Shown here: piece after piece, positions 54,579-64,000 of the stretch | How positions within the stretch are numbered: the stretch's first letter is position 1 | Layout of the letters: every line of letters begins with the position of its first letter | Assembly (NCBI GenBank): GCA_904066235.2 | Contig: CAJFCV020000005.1 | Span: 11,651,501-11,715,500, forward strand | Origin: Bursaphelenchus xylophilus | Taxonomy: Eukaryota > Nematoda > Chromadorea > Rhabditida > Aphelenchoididae | Direction of reading: 5' to 3' | DNA length: 64,000 nucleotides | Notes under the pieces: model-generated | The model's input: the letters and a program-made list of their open reading frames with translations, nothing else | Told to the model about the DNA's origin: nothing | The model's database searches: none | Made by a program: the position numbers and the translations under genes

Positions 54579-55450
54579 ATACCAGCATGTTGGCAAAGTC
54601 GCTAGAACTGTACAGAATAAAGCCAGCGAGGGACAGCCTGAAAAGGTAGAAAGAGAAGAAATTGCAAATCGCAGGTAAAATTTGGTTTTCACGCAGTGTA
54701 TACGCCAAAAATCACTCCAGCGACTTGCAGACCGACTTAGCGGCATGCAAATTTTAAAAAATTCGACCGTCTCATCCCTCGCAATCCCCGAGACTTCCGG
54801 CATTGCGGGTGTGGGAAAATGGGCAATTCCAGATGCCCGTTCCATCCTTCCAAAATAAAAATGCGAACCCACCAAAAAACAATTAATCCGCTTTCTCGCT
54901 GTAGGTGAAGTTGCATGGTGATGACGCGTGGCCATGTCAAATGAATGCGTTCGCAAATTTCGCCGCTTTTTATGCCCCTTCTCGCAAATTGCGGCTCGGC
55001 TTCACGTCAAAATTTTGACGAATTCAATTAATCGCCGCCTTGGGATTGTGGCTCATTTCAAGGTGGAGCCAGTGAAACTTTTGCCCAATAAACGCGTCAA
55101 CTTTATTTGGCAGTAAAATGGGTGATAAGGAAGGGATCAGTGAGTAAGTGAAAAAAAGATTTTCGCGGCTTTAGAAATGTGACGCAACTTTTTTTTACGG
55201 CCTTAAAACTTTAACTGCATTCGGCACTGCACTTTTATGCGGGGTAGAAACGGGGGGCTACGGTAGCGGGACGAACGTCAATTTCCAATTTCCAACTTTG
55301 CCAAACAACTTTTAATGGACTAACCAACAAGTTTTGGAAGCTCTAACACGAACGGAATTCCCAATGAGCCGTTCAGAAAACCAATTATGTTTTCAACACT
55401 TCCGAACGAATGGCATCATTGTGGCAATTTCGACCAAAAATTATCAACAA
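54579..55450. other. Interval without a supported gene
   Basis: 54591-54745 is a diverged AGTCGCTAG...CCAGCGACTTGC element of the TACTAGTCC type. The frames at 54531-54956 and 54928-55116 show no recognisable motif. Confidence 0.4.
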
Positions 55451-55604
55451 TATCAGTCTGTCGGGAAAATAATGAACAAATGCCGTTGCGTCGATTGTGT
55501 CGCTGAAATGGAAGAATTTGATTTTATCGCGACACAGTTCATTTTCTCGGCAGCGATGCAATTTTCGATGCGACAGAGTGCTCATTATTTTCCCGACAGA
55601 CTAT
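55451..55604. mobile_element. TATCAGTCTGTCGG MITE, class A
   Basis: Full length, inverted orientation, ends nearly perfect. Confidence 0.85.
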
Positions 55605-56332
55605 CCAGTCTACTGGATTTTGCAGGATTTTAGACAATGATTTGCTTGACGCACTAGACCGTACAATGGGGGCTTACAGGGAAAGCACCCTCGTATGCAA
55701 CATACTTTTTCACAACCTATCTTCTTTATCGTGCATGCTACAGGAGTGATCTAGCTCATTTTAGAGAGGTGTTACTACAGTATAAACTCCCTAACATACG
55801 TCTAGAACACACAAAAAAAACTCCCAAAAATATCAATTTTAGTTTGTTGATAATTTTGCGAACCTCATCAACAGCCTTTAAAAATTTCACAACTCACTAA
55901 AACTCATTGAAATCCGACATGTTCTACTCAATACAACTTTTGTATTGAAACCACTTGGTTCTGTTTGGAAACACATGTACTCCACGACCTTTTACCAAGT
56001 GTTTCGACCACTCGAAATTAATTTGTAGAAGATATTGAAATAAAACAAATCCTGCGCAAAGCGCGCCCTTTTTTAAATGGCCCTACCCGTTTTTAGCAAT
56101 ATTCGCCACTGTTCTAACTCATTTCCGTCATTGACCTCTTATTTCCGCTGTTGTGCCCAAGTCCTCCCTCTTTATTTCGAAGAAATGGATCGCTTTCAAT
56201 GCGATGGAGTGCTGATTATTTTCCGGGCCAACCATAGGATTGCTCGTAAAAGCCTTTTGTAACGAGCGTTGAAAATCTTGATCGAACATGTAAAGCGCGA
56301 AACAAAATTTTAAAGAGTCAAAAAAGGCGTAG
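55605..56332. other. Interval without a gene
   Basis: A/T-rich sequence. A degraded class-A right end (GATGGAGTGCTGATTATTTT) lies at about 56200-56225. Confidence 0.4.
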
Positions 56333-56470
56333 TATCAGTCTGTCGGGAAAATAATGTTGTTTTTTCGCTGAAAATGCCTCGTCGCAGGCGCCCAAGTCTC
56401 CAGGCGCGACTAGCCGTCGGGACGATTAATGGAGCGATGAATCCACATTATTTTCCCGACGGACTGCTAC
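56333..56470. mobile_element. TATCAGTCTGTCGG MITE, class C
   Basis: Left end intact, shortened interior, right end TTATTTTCCCGACGGACTGC. Confidence 0.8.
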
Positions 56471-57009
56471 CACGCACTTTCAGAAGTGCGTAGACCCTTT
56501 TTTCGCGGCGGAAAGGTAAAATGCACAGTGCGGAAAGCTTGCGACAAAAAATCTACGCACTTATGAAACGGCGTAGTAAATGGCCTGCGGTACTGCATAC
56601 AAAATTTAGAAAAACTATGATCGTTGCACCGGCCAATGTTTGAGGAAACTCTAAGGAAAAACTTCAATATGTCGCTTATATAAACTTCCCTATCTACAGC
56701 CCAAAGAACGCCGCGAATCCGGCCTTTATTTCTGCTCACCGACCCCGAAAACCTTAAAATCCGGTCCTCAGCCGTTCCTTTCGTAGCAAGTGAGCTAAAA
56801 TATGATTTGCCCGGTAGTCACGTCCAAATGTGCACTTCGGTCTGTTGGCTCAGAACTAAAGGGATCCGCCGGAAGAGGAACCCCGAATGACGTCTTATTA
56901 ACGAGAAATTAATGTCAAAAAAAGGCGCCGCGAGACGTTGCCGGAAGACCGAAAAACTTTCAACATGTTTGCAAAGAATATGGTAAGAACAGACTGGTTA
57001 AGTGGTACC
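56471..57009. other. Interval without a gene
   Basis: 56471-56580 is a small palindrome (CACGCACTTTCAGAAGTGCG and ATCTACGCACTTATGAAA). The rest is unremarkable. Confidence 0.4.
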
Positions 57010-57165
57010 ATCAGTTTGTCGGGAAAATAATGAGCGCTCTGTCGCATCGAAAATCGCGTCTCCGCCGGGAAAATTAATCGTGTCGCGAGAAAATCAAGTT
57101 GTTTTCACTTTAGCGACGCGATTAGCGCGGCAATATTGTGTTCATTATTTTCCCGACAGACTGAT
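57010..57165. mobile_element. ATCAGTTTGTCGG MITE, class A
   Basis: Full length; right end TTATTTTCCCGACAGACTGA. Confidence 0.85.
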
Positions 57166-58480
57166 TGTATTTTCATAAAATGAATCGATATTTGTCACGA
57201 CCCGCACCGTGCGCAAAAAACTCCATCTTGCACCGTGCATTTCATTTTTTCGGTTCGACTATTTAAATCAGCGACAGTTTGGATGAACGATGCTATGGAC
57301 CGCGTCGGTTCGTCATTTTATGTATAGGGGAGACTAGCAAAAAATGTCAAATTTTCGACGACTTTCGATCTAAAAATCTCGATTATTTACGCAAAACGCG
57401 AGCTAGGAGTCTCGCATATATTTTAGAAAAAGTTGTTCTAAACTTGTGCCAAGTTCATCAAAATCTGAGCGTCGCTCTTGGGGTACCTCCCCCTGTTGGT
57501 AAAAATAATAAAATTCATCGGGTTCTAGGGGCTTATCACCGATTTTGAAGTATTTTACATCTGCTCACATCAATAATATTTAGATAAAAGTTATGGATCT
57601 TCTTTTTTTGGCGCGAATTTTTGCTTTTTAAATGTTACAATAACCCAGGGAAAAGAAAACTCACGTTAATTTTAAAGATAAAAAATAAAAGTGGATACAT
57701 TGCAGCTCTTCGCCAAGCCTCCGCCGAGCCTTCGCCAAGTCTCCGCCGACCATCCAGCGGCTTTGTCAAGCCTGGAAGGCACTTTCTACAACCTTTTTTT
57801 TGGGAATCCACCCGCGCTACATCCTGTATCGATCAATTTTATGTCGACCCGAACTGTCGTCGACCCGAAAAGTCCGAACGCGCTTTTTTTGAGGTTCGCA
57901 CGGTGCACAAACTGAAAAATCCACAGGCGACAGGCGTGGGAAAAAATTCAAAATGCATTGTGCGAAAAAAAAGAAAAAAAAAACTATTTCAGAGATCCCG
58001 CGACTCAATTTTTGTCTATAAAAGAACCCACCTACCACAAAATCCTTCTGTAACGAATTATGAATCTTTTCCCTTGGCTTTGAATTCACTACCGCAGATA
58101 CGGTTCGGCTGTAAATAAAACCAACCCCTGAGCACTAAACAACGTATTTTCGCAACCCCAAAAGCACACTCGATACAACTCAAAAGCTCAGAAATACATA
58201 TTAAATTATAACCTAAGGGACGTGCATGCATTTGCAAAAGATATATAAAAAGAACGAACGGGGATACCAAAACAAGGCCGCCAAAACTTTTGTCCCACCC
58301 AAAAAACAACCCTCGCATTACAGAAGGAGTAAGATTACGCTCACGTATTCAGCGGCATGTCATTGTTTACATAACTATATGCTCTATACGTTCCAATGGG
58401 AATAAAGAATCAAGTGGGAGAGCGAATAACGGATCATTTATTCCATGGTATTGCTATGAAATAGTAATAATAATGAAATA
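57166..58480. other. Repeat interval without a supported gene
   Basis: 57330-57530 is a copy of the CGATCTAAAAATCTCG / CAAAATCTGAGCGTCGCTCT dispersed repeat. 57700-57890 has CTTCGCCAAGCCTCCGCCGA repeated twice and a block (ATCGATCAATTTTATGTCGA) related to 49480-49640. The 165-codon frame across both repeats is not called as a gene. Confidence 0.45.
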
Positions 58481-58636
58481 ACAGTCTGTCGGGAAAATAA
58501 TGAGCACTCTGTCGCATCGAAAATCGCATCGCCGACACAAAATTAAATCGTGTCGCGACAAAATCAAATTCTTTGGGTTTCAGCGATAAGATCGCCCCAA
58601 CGACATTGAGCTCATTATTTTCCCGACAGATTGATA
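58481..58636. mobile_element. ACAGTCTGTCGG MITE, class A
   Basis: Full length; body GCACTCTGTCGCATCGAAAA, right end TTTTCCCGACAGATTGATA. Confidence 0.85.
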
Positions 58637-58677
58637 ATATTTTAATTTGCGATAAATGCGATATAGTAATAATGAAA

Positions 58678-58832
58678 TATCAGTCTGTCGGGAAAATAAT
58701 GAGCACTCTGTCGCAACGAAAATCGCATCATCGCCGAGAAAAAGAATTGTGTCCAAAGATCAAGGCTTTTTCTACTTCAGCGACACGATCGACGCAGCGA
58801 CGTTGTGCTCATTGTTTTCCCGACAAACTGGT
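58678..58832. mobile_element. TATCAGTCTGTCGG MITE, class A
   Basis: Full length, 42 bases from the previous copy. The flanking sequences of both (ATAGTAATAATGAAATA) are near-identical, so the pair may have arisen by local duplication. Confidence 0.85.
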
Positions 58833-59032
58833 AGACACGATGTGTTGGGTGGGCGGACTACGGTAATGCCGGGAGGACTTTGCCGCGGCATTCGCCAAAG
58901 CCAACGTGGACACCGTTCTTCTCGCAGTGGGCTGAAAAAATCTTTTATTGAAATTTCTATTGAAATGTGCGTACTACGCTTAATTAAGCGTGCTTTTTCA
59001 AAGGTGCATCTTTAAGAAAGTGTATAATGGTA

Positions 59033-59291
59033 CTAGGTGGGCCAGTAAGACTTGACATGTCTGCACAGAGCGCCGCCGTGCATGAAATTTGTCGCGCGGC
59101 GACAAGAAAAATTTACGGTGCAATGCGTCCCCGCACAGTGAAAAAAAAGTCGTCTTGAAAAGAGCAATCAAACCATAGTGCGCTCGTTTTTAGCACCCCG
59201 CGTTTTTTTCGCGCAACTCCTCGTCGCAACGCCGAATGCATACGCTCGCACAATACAAAAACAGGTCAAGCCTGGCTTTTTGGCCCGCCTA
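59033..59291. mobile_element. TAGGTGGGCC/GGCCCGCCTA element, complete
   Basis: Inverted ends TAGGTGGGCCAGTAAGACTT and GGCTTTTTGGCCCGCCTA enclose CGCACAGTG motifs. This is the only complete copy; fragments lie near 5640, 10650-10870, 13420, 21940 and 25060. Confidence 0.7.
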
Positions 59292-59313
59292 CGTTTTTGC
59301 TGTATTATGCTGG

Positions 59314-59836
59314 CTCTGTCGGGAAAATAATGTGGATTGCTCGCGCCTTGGAATCTCGCATCATCGCTTTGCTACCGGAGCTGGACGATTGGGGAAAAAG
59401 ATGATTGGGGAAAGGGACGATTGGGGAAAAAGGCAATTGGAAAAAGTACGATTGAGAAGCCAAAAAGTATACCTCGTACTACATAGTATCAGGTAGTACT
59501 AAATAGTACCAAGATTTTAAAACGTGTTTTTGAAGAGTACTAAACATCAAAAAAACACCATTAACGTCAAACGCCATATTTTCACCTCGTACTACATAGT
59601 ATCAGATAGTACTATGTAGTACTTGAGCAAAAGTTAACATGACTTTCGAAATCAGCACCATCGATTGCCCTAATTCCGACATTTTCATCGAAGAAAAATA
59701 ATAATACTTTTTGGTTTCCCCAATCGTCCTAGTTTCTTCTGCTACGGCTAGCCGCGTCCGGGGATTTGATGCGGGACCGCGGCAATACCTGACATTTTGT
59801 TCCGGTCAATCCACATTATTTTCCCACCAGACTGAT
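59314..59836. mobile_element. Class-C MITE split by a foldback of CGATTGGGGAAAAAG repeats
   Basis: Outer MITE ends CTGTCGGGAAAATAATGTGG (59316) and TTATTTTCCCACCAGACTGA (59816). Inserted at about 59386-59737 is a segment starting with four tandem CGATTGGGGAAAAAG-type units and ending in the inverted TTTCCCCAATCGTC, with a CCTCGTACTACATAGTATCA motif repeated at 59468 and 59586. Confidence 0.7.
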
Positions 59837-59945
59837 AATGGAAAGTGCCGCCAAAACTCTGTAAAAAGACCACAAAAGATTTTTTGCGCAAAAGTAACTC
59901 AACTCTAGAATTATTTTTGGTTTTAGAAAGGCTTCAGGTTCATTA

Positions 59946-61184
59946 CAGGGTGTCCCAAAAAAAATGCATGTTTTTTTCCATGGGTCCTGACGCGAAAATG
60001 TTTAGGTCAGGCCAAAAGATTTTTGTACTGCTAAAATCTCCGTGTTTTTCTGCCCTAGTCATTTCAGTTTTGTGTTCATATCGATTAAGTGGCATGGTTT
60101 TTTAAAATGTCAAACAAAGGAACTGCGATTTTGTCACTATTTTTGAGCCGTTCAAGTTGTAAATTTGCCCAGTATAGAAAGGACGTTGTGTCAAAAGTAA
60201 TCACGCGATGTAAGGAGCTTGATAACGATAGTAAGCGTCCAGGACGTAAAAGAAAATGCACCGCCAGCGGTTCTGTCAACCGGGAGATCACCAACAGCAA
60301 AGCGCTATTTTCAAGAAAAATTTGCCTGTGAGATCAGCATCAGCGACCGATCGGTCACCCAAATAGTCTATGATGAGCTACGCCTCACGCTGTATAAGGT
60401 GTAAAAAGCTCAGATCTTTAAAGTAGACGGCAAGTGCGTGCGGCGCGAAAAATGTCGAAAACTCAAGGGCTGGGCCGCAACTCACAGACGTGAGCGCATT
60501 CGTTCGTGGTTCAACATTTGGCGGATGCACAATCACCAGAGCAATTGGATCTTCTTAGATGAGGCCCTCGGCATGTCGGCTAACGTCGAAAACCGTCAAA
60601 ATCCGGGCCGTCATCGCCTAAGGCGGAATTTCTCCCAGCGGCAAGAATTCCATGGTTTTCTCGGATCAAGGGGGCAAAATTTTAGCGCCGCGTTAATCTT
60701 GATTTTCCCATACTTCTGTTGACCTAGCAGAACCTCGGCAATGCAAATTTGGCGTTCTTGCTAGACTCAGCTCCGGCTCACAAGGCAAAATCGACTCAGG
60801 ACCCGAAATGGGAACGATTTTCCCGATTTCACCCCGTCCGCAAAATGGCCGTCTGCTCGCCGGATCTGAATCCGATTGACTATATTTTTTTTTCAATTGG
60901 AGGCCATTGCCTGTACTTCACACCACAAAAGTTTGGAATGGCAAAGTAATCGTTGCGCCAAGAACGGGACCGATTTCCTCGAAAAAGGCTGCGGCCCCGA
61001 GCCCAAAATTTTAAGTTACGTTTGAAGCTCTATATCGCCACCAAGGGCAGCCACTGTAAAACTGGCTTGATATGTTATCAATAATCCTCTATGTTACTGA
61101 TATCCATCGTTAGTTTGGCTAAATTTTGTTTGGTATATAAAATGTAGCCATAAAAACAACATGCATTTTTTTTGGGACACCCTG
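59946..61184 (+). mobile_element. Mariner-type transposon, decayed transposase
   Basis: TA-flanked ends CAGGGTGTCCCAAAAAAAAT and its complement bound 1239 bp, the size of a full mariner. The transposase is broken into frames but its marks remain in order: a helix-turn-helix-like N-terminus from 60106 (SNKGTAILSLFL), WIFLDEA near 60550 (first catalytic Asp), LLDSAPAHKAK near 60756 (second Asp) and CSPDLNPIDY near 60855 (third Asp). Several frameshifts separate these blocks, so the copy is inactive. Confidence 0.85.
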
Positions 61185-61898
61185 TATAAATCAAAATGGA
61201 CGTCCTTTACATTACACTCTACAAACCCATGACCACATCAAAATTTTATAACGGCATAATAAAAAGCTAGCAACTTGAAGCTATGCGTAATGGCTGTAAT
61301 CATGGGTGTAACAAAACGTTAAGTTTGTCCGCAAATTTTTGCGTCTTTTCACCAAATCTTCAAACTTTTTTGCAGTAAACGAACTTTTTTGCAGTACGAA
61401 ATAGAGTTATTTCACGTCAGTGTTGACGGAAATTGCGGGTTCGTTGTGGCGGCTGTTTACGTCTTCCGTGGGTTGTGACGTCAATAAATGGGCCCCACAA
61501 AAACCCGGGTTTGTTATTGCCGAAGAAGCTACGGTACGAGGAGGACCAAAAAGTCTCGGCCGTTTTCGCACGATGCAGTCGGAATCGCGAGGCAGCTTTG
61601 TGCGACAAACTATCAGCATAAAGCGAATAAAAAGTGCACTTAATTGCCCTTTAAATGATCTTAATTGCCCTTTAAAAACATCTAAGTTCGCACTGTGGTC
61701 TGCGTGCACCGTAAGCTTTATTCAACGCCGTGCGACAAGTTTTTTTCGCGTTTTCCTTGCACTGTGCAGCTTTGTCCTTTTTGCACCGTGCAGTAGGTTT
61801 TTTTTGCTGTCGCTTGTACCCTGACTTTTTCTGTACGGTGCATGTCGTAGAAGCCACTCAAACGACTTTGCAAACGGACTATCAGTTTGTCGGGAAAA
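61185..61898. other. Interval with MITE remnants
   Basis: 61690-61885 is the right part of a TTGCACCGTGC / GACTTTGCAAACGGACTA element. The two overlapping frames around 61420-61824 have no recognised motif. Confidence 0.4.
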
Positions 61899-62052
61899 TA
61901 TCAGTCTGTCGGGAAAATAACGGCGAGTCGTCGCATCAAAATGTTTCGTCTCACCGCTGTCGCGCACCAAATCTTCAGCTGCGGCCGCGCAAAGCGATGA
62001 TGGACGATTCCGAAGCGCGACGATCCGCCGTTATTTTCCCGACAGACTGATA
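61899..62052. mobile_element. TATCAGTCTGTCGG MITE, class B, with duplicated left end
   Basis: A full class-B copy preceded by an extra TATCAGTTTGTCGGGAAAA at 61880-61898, i.e. two left ends in tandem. Confidence 0.8.
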
Positions 62053-62200
62053 GTGGCAGAACGGCGCAAAGAATGCTTCGCCTCGTCGAAAAAAGGGTGC
62101 TATCACGCGACAAATCTCCAGCTGCGGCTAGCCGTCACTAAGCGATGATGGGCGATTCCAAGGCGCAACAAGTCCCGATTATTTTCCCGACAGACAGATA
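62053..62200. mobile_element. Partial class-B/C MITE
   Basis: Body CACGCGACAAATCTCCAGCT-like, right end TTATTTTCCCGACAGACAGA; left end missing. Confidence 0.6.
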
Positions 62201-62381
62201 TTTAAAACAGCCCTATTAGCCTTCTATTATAACTTTGTCGGTAAAATAGGGATCGCTCTGTCGCATCGGAAATTGCATCGCCAAAGCTGCCATAAAAATA
62301 AAATTTTCCGGGCAAAAGCGAAATAATTTTAAGCACAAACTGTTTCTCGCCAGCTAGGTTTTCCTCAGCTTTCAGGGATTG

Positions 62382-62534
62382 GTCCTGTCGGAAAATTAAT
62401 AAGCACTCTCTCGCAGCAAAAATTACATCGCCGTCGAGAAAATGAATTGTGTCGCGGAAAAATCAAATTGCTTTTCACTTCAGCGACGCGATTGGCGCAG
62501 CGACATTGCGCTCACTATTTTCCCGACAATCTAA
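62382..62534. mobile_element. GGTCCTGTCGG MITE, class A
   Basis: Class-A body intact, right end CTATTTTCCCGACAATCTAA. A left fragment of another copy lies at 62232-62290. Both are downstream of the last visible fumarylacetoacetase exon and may be within its next intron. Confidence 0.75.
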
Positions 62535-62578
62535 CAAGGGTTATTTTCTACATGCGCCAAACCACTTTTAAACCTTAC

Positions 62579-63638
62579 CTCTCATAACAACCTCATCGCC
62601 ATCCTCCAAATAATGCCTCTTCTGATCTCCCAGCCGAACCCATCTGGAGCAGTTCCAATTCAGCTCCAGCATGCAGCCGAGTTCACCGTCCGTGGGGCCA
62701 GAAACAGTTCCCGAGCCCATCAGGTCTCCCGGATTCACATTACAACCATTTACAGTGTGATGTGCCAACTGTTGTTTCATCGTCCAATAATGATGACGGA
62801 ATGAGGTCTTTGAGACAGGATAGAAAACATCGGAGCCGTTAGGCTTGATTGACGCCTAGAAAATACAAATATGAATGTGTTATCAGGAACAGTGTTCCAA
62901 AAAGGCCAAACGTTCAAGTTCAAGCTCATGTTTGGGGCGTTAAAAATTTGGGAGCGATTTTTAGCTGTCGCAGCATACAGGAAAAGTCAGGGTGCGATTT
63001 TTTTTTAAATTTCAAGTATCTGGAACTTGACAGAGTTCTTAACTCAAAAATGCTAGCCATTGTAATCCCCGGGTCAAGAAAAATCAAATAAATTTGGCTG
63101 TTATAATGATGATGACATATGTAATTTTTTACATACGATATGATATCTTCCTACCTCAACGTTGATATCAAAGCTATATGGATCGCAATGTCTTAGATAA
63201 GGCAGTGGCTCTGGATCCTGCTTTGGATTGTCGACGACAAATGGCTTCAGCGCTTCCATAGTTACAACCCATGGGCTGATCGAAGTTCCAAACGATTTGC
63301 CCAAAAATGGGCCCAACGGAGTCATTTCCCATTTCTGAACATCTCTGGAGCTCCAGTCGTTCAGAATGACCATTCCAAAAATATGATCCTCCGCGTTTTC
63401 GACAGCTATCGGTTCACCAAATTGGGTTGGTGGACCGCCGACCAGAAATGCCATCTCAAGCTCGTAGTCGAGCTGTTTGGTGGGCCCAAAGGTTGGTGGG
63501 AGATCTGAACAAGTTGATGGATACGTGGAGAAAAACCTACCTTTGTTTTCTTTGTACTGTCCTCTTGGCCGGCGAATATTAGTTCCCGACGCAACGATGC
63601 TGGAAGCCCTTCCGTTGTAGGCTGTTGGCAAATGCTTC
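62579..63638 (-). CDS. Fumarylacetoacetase, internal and 3' exons (partial)
   Basis: On the complement three exons are visible: 63638-63541 (98 nt), 63504-63155 (350 nt) and 62855-62579 (277 nt), about 241 of the usual 420 residues. Fumarylacetoacetase hydrolyses 4-fumarylacetoacetate to fumarate and acetoacetate, the last step of tyrosine breakdown, in the cytosol. Family motifs are unmistakable: [27 protein letters not shown] (metal-binding Glu), [17 protein letters not shown] (Asp), [20 protein letters not shown] (catalytic Lys region), [14 protein letters not shown] and GSGTVSGP. The first intron shown is only 36 bases; reading through it would add 12 residues. The final exon, expected to follow a phase-1 donor at 62578, is not found within the window, and the N-terminal exons lie beyond 64000, past a mariner remnant. 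Confidence 0.93.
63505..63540 (-). other. 36-base intron of the fumarylacetoacetase gene
   Basis: On the complement it begins GTAGGT and ends TTGTTCAG. It is a multiple of three without a stop, so retention would insert 12 residues ([16 protein letters not shown]). Removing it gives KENKDLPPTFG, which fits the family spacing between GQ.K and the LD.ELEMAF motif. Confidence 0.75.
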
Positions 63639-63701
63639 CTGTAAAAATTTAACCGTAAGTTCTAGATTGTTTACGGCAACTAAAATGCGACATGTTGAAT
63701 T

Positions 63702-63726
63702 ATCAATCTGTCGGGAAAATAATAGA
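63702..63726. mobile_element. Left end of a TATCAATCTGTCGG MITE
   Basis: TATCAATCTGTCGGGAAAAT followed at once by a mariner-like sequence, so the MITE was cut by that insertion or recombination. Confidence 0.6.
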
Positions 63727-64000
63727 GGGTGACAAATAATAAATGCAACTCTTTTCATGGGTCCTGCCGCGAAAACTTTTAGGTGTGGGAAAATATTTTT
63801 CATACCATTAAATTCTCTGTGTTTTTCTGTCCTAGTCTTTTGATTTTCATGCCCATATCAATTGATTACCATCTTTGTTTTGACCGTCAGACAGAGGGAC
63901 CCCGATTTTAAATAACCTGTCTTGGATTAAACCTGTCTTGGGAAGAAAAAGGACAGTGTCAGATTGCTAAAATGGTCGATGTAGATGCCGTACCAAAAGC
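63727..64000 (+). mobile_element. Second mariner-type element, left part (runs off the window)
   Basis: From GGGTGACAAATAATAAATGC on, the sequence aligns with the left end of 59946-61184, including TCATGGGTCCTGCCGCGAAA against CCATGGGTCCTGACGCGAAA and the CTCTGTGTTTTTCTGTCCTA block. The beginning of a transposase-like frame can be read after 63895. The right part lies beyond 64000. Confidence 0.7.

Noticed and set aside
57621..58118. 165-codon frame
   Set aside because: It runs across two different repeats, with no motif and no splice support.
61420..61824. 134-codon frame
   Set aside because: The second half is MITE remnant and the first half overlaps another open frame; not supported as a gene.
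63101..63631. Single uninterrupted 176-codon fumarylacetoacetase exon
   Set aside because: It would add 12 residues at a place where the family has none; a 36-base GT...AG intron explains it better.

Overview
The window is nuclear DNA of a nematode, most likely a rhabditid. I infer this from small exons with strong GT...TTTTCAG splice junctions, a nematode-style BPI/LBP gene, and a heavy load of Tc1/mariner-type inverted-repeat elements. No assembly name or species can be read from the sequence. About half of the window is transposon-derived, and most long open frames are the arms of palindromic elements, not genes.

Genes I can support, left to right: two tandem carboxylesterase-like paralogs on the + strand (17162-20639 and 22608-25948) with five exons of identical lengths, each 563 residues; two tandem three-exon genes on the - strand (26180-27462 and 27534-28794) for small secreted cysteine-rich proteins that share a module I do not recognise; a two-exon - strand gene for a 101-residue single-pass membrane protein (39937-40311); a ten-exon + strand gene for a secreted BPI/LBP-type lipid-binding protein of 751 residues (42334-48910); a possible secreted precursor on the - strand (49440-50346); a probable 3' end of a small + strand gene (51371-52327); and three exons of fumarylacetoacetase on the - strand (62579-63638), whose 5' end lies beyond the window.

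Mobile DNA: the dominant family is a MITE of about 155 bp with the terminal repeat TATCAGTCTGTCGGGAAAAT, present as roughly 50 full or partial copies in three internal classes (A, B, C), many of them inside introns of the genes above. There are also 1.0-1.6 kb palindromic Tc1/mariner-like elements (65-1555, 8036-9575, 11490-12563, 15512-16864, 31086-32646, 35981-37466), a decayed mariner with transposase remnants (59946-61184) and a related truncated one (63727-64000), a 5'-truncated LINE inserted in a MITE (53688-54276), a MULE transposase pseudogene in a BPI/LBP intron, a hAT-like element with an 8-bp target duplication, a solo LTR, and foldback elements built from short tandem repeats.

Nested insertions are common, so the relative order of several transpositions can be read. 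The gene content (esterases, secreted Cys-rich proteins, lipid-binding protein, tyrosine breakdown) shows no operon-like coordination; spacing is wide and strands are mixed. No rRNA, tRNA, CRISPR or prokaryotic feature was seen.
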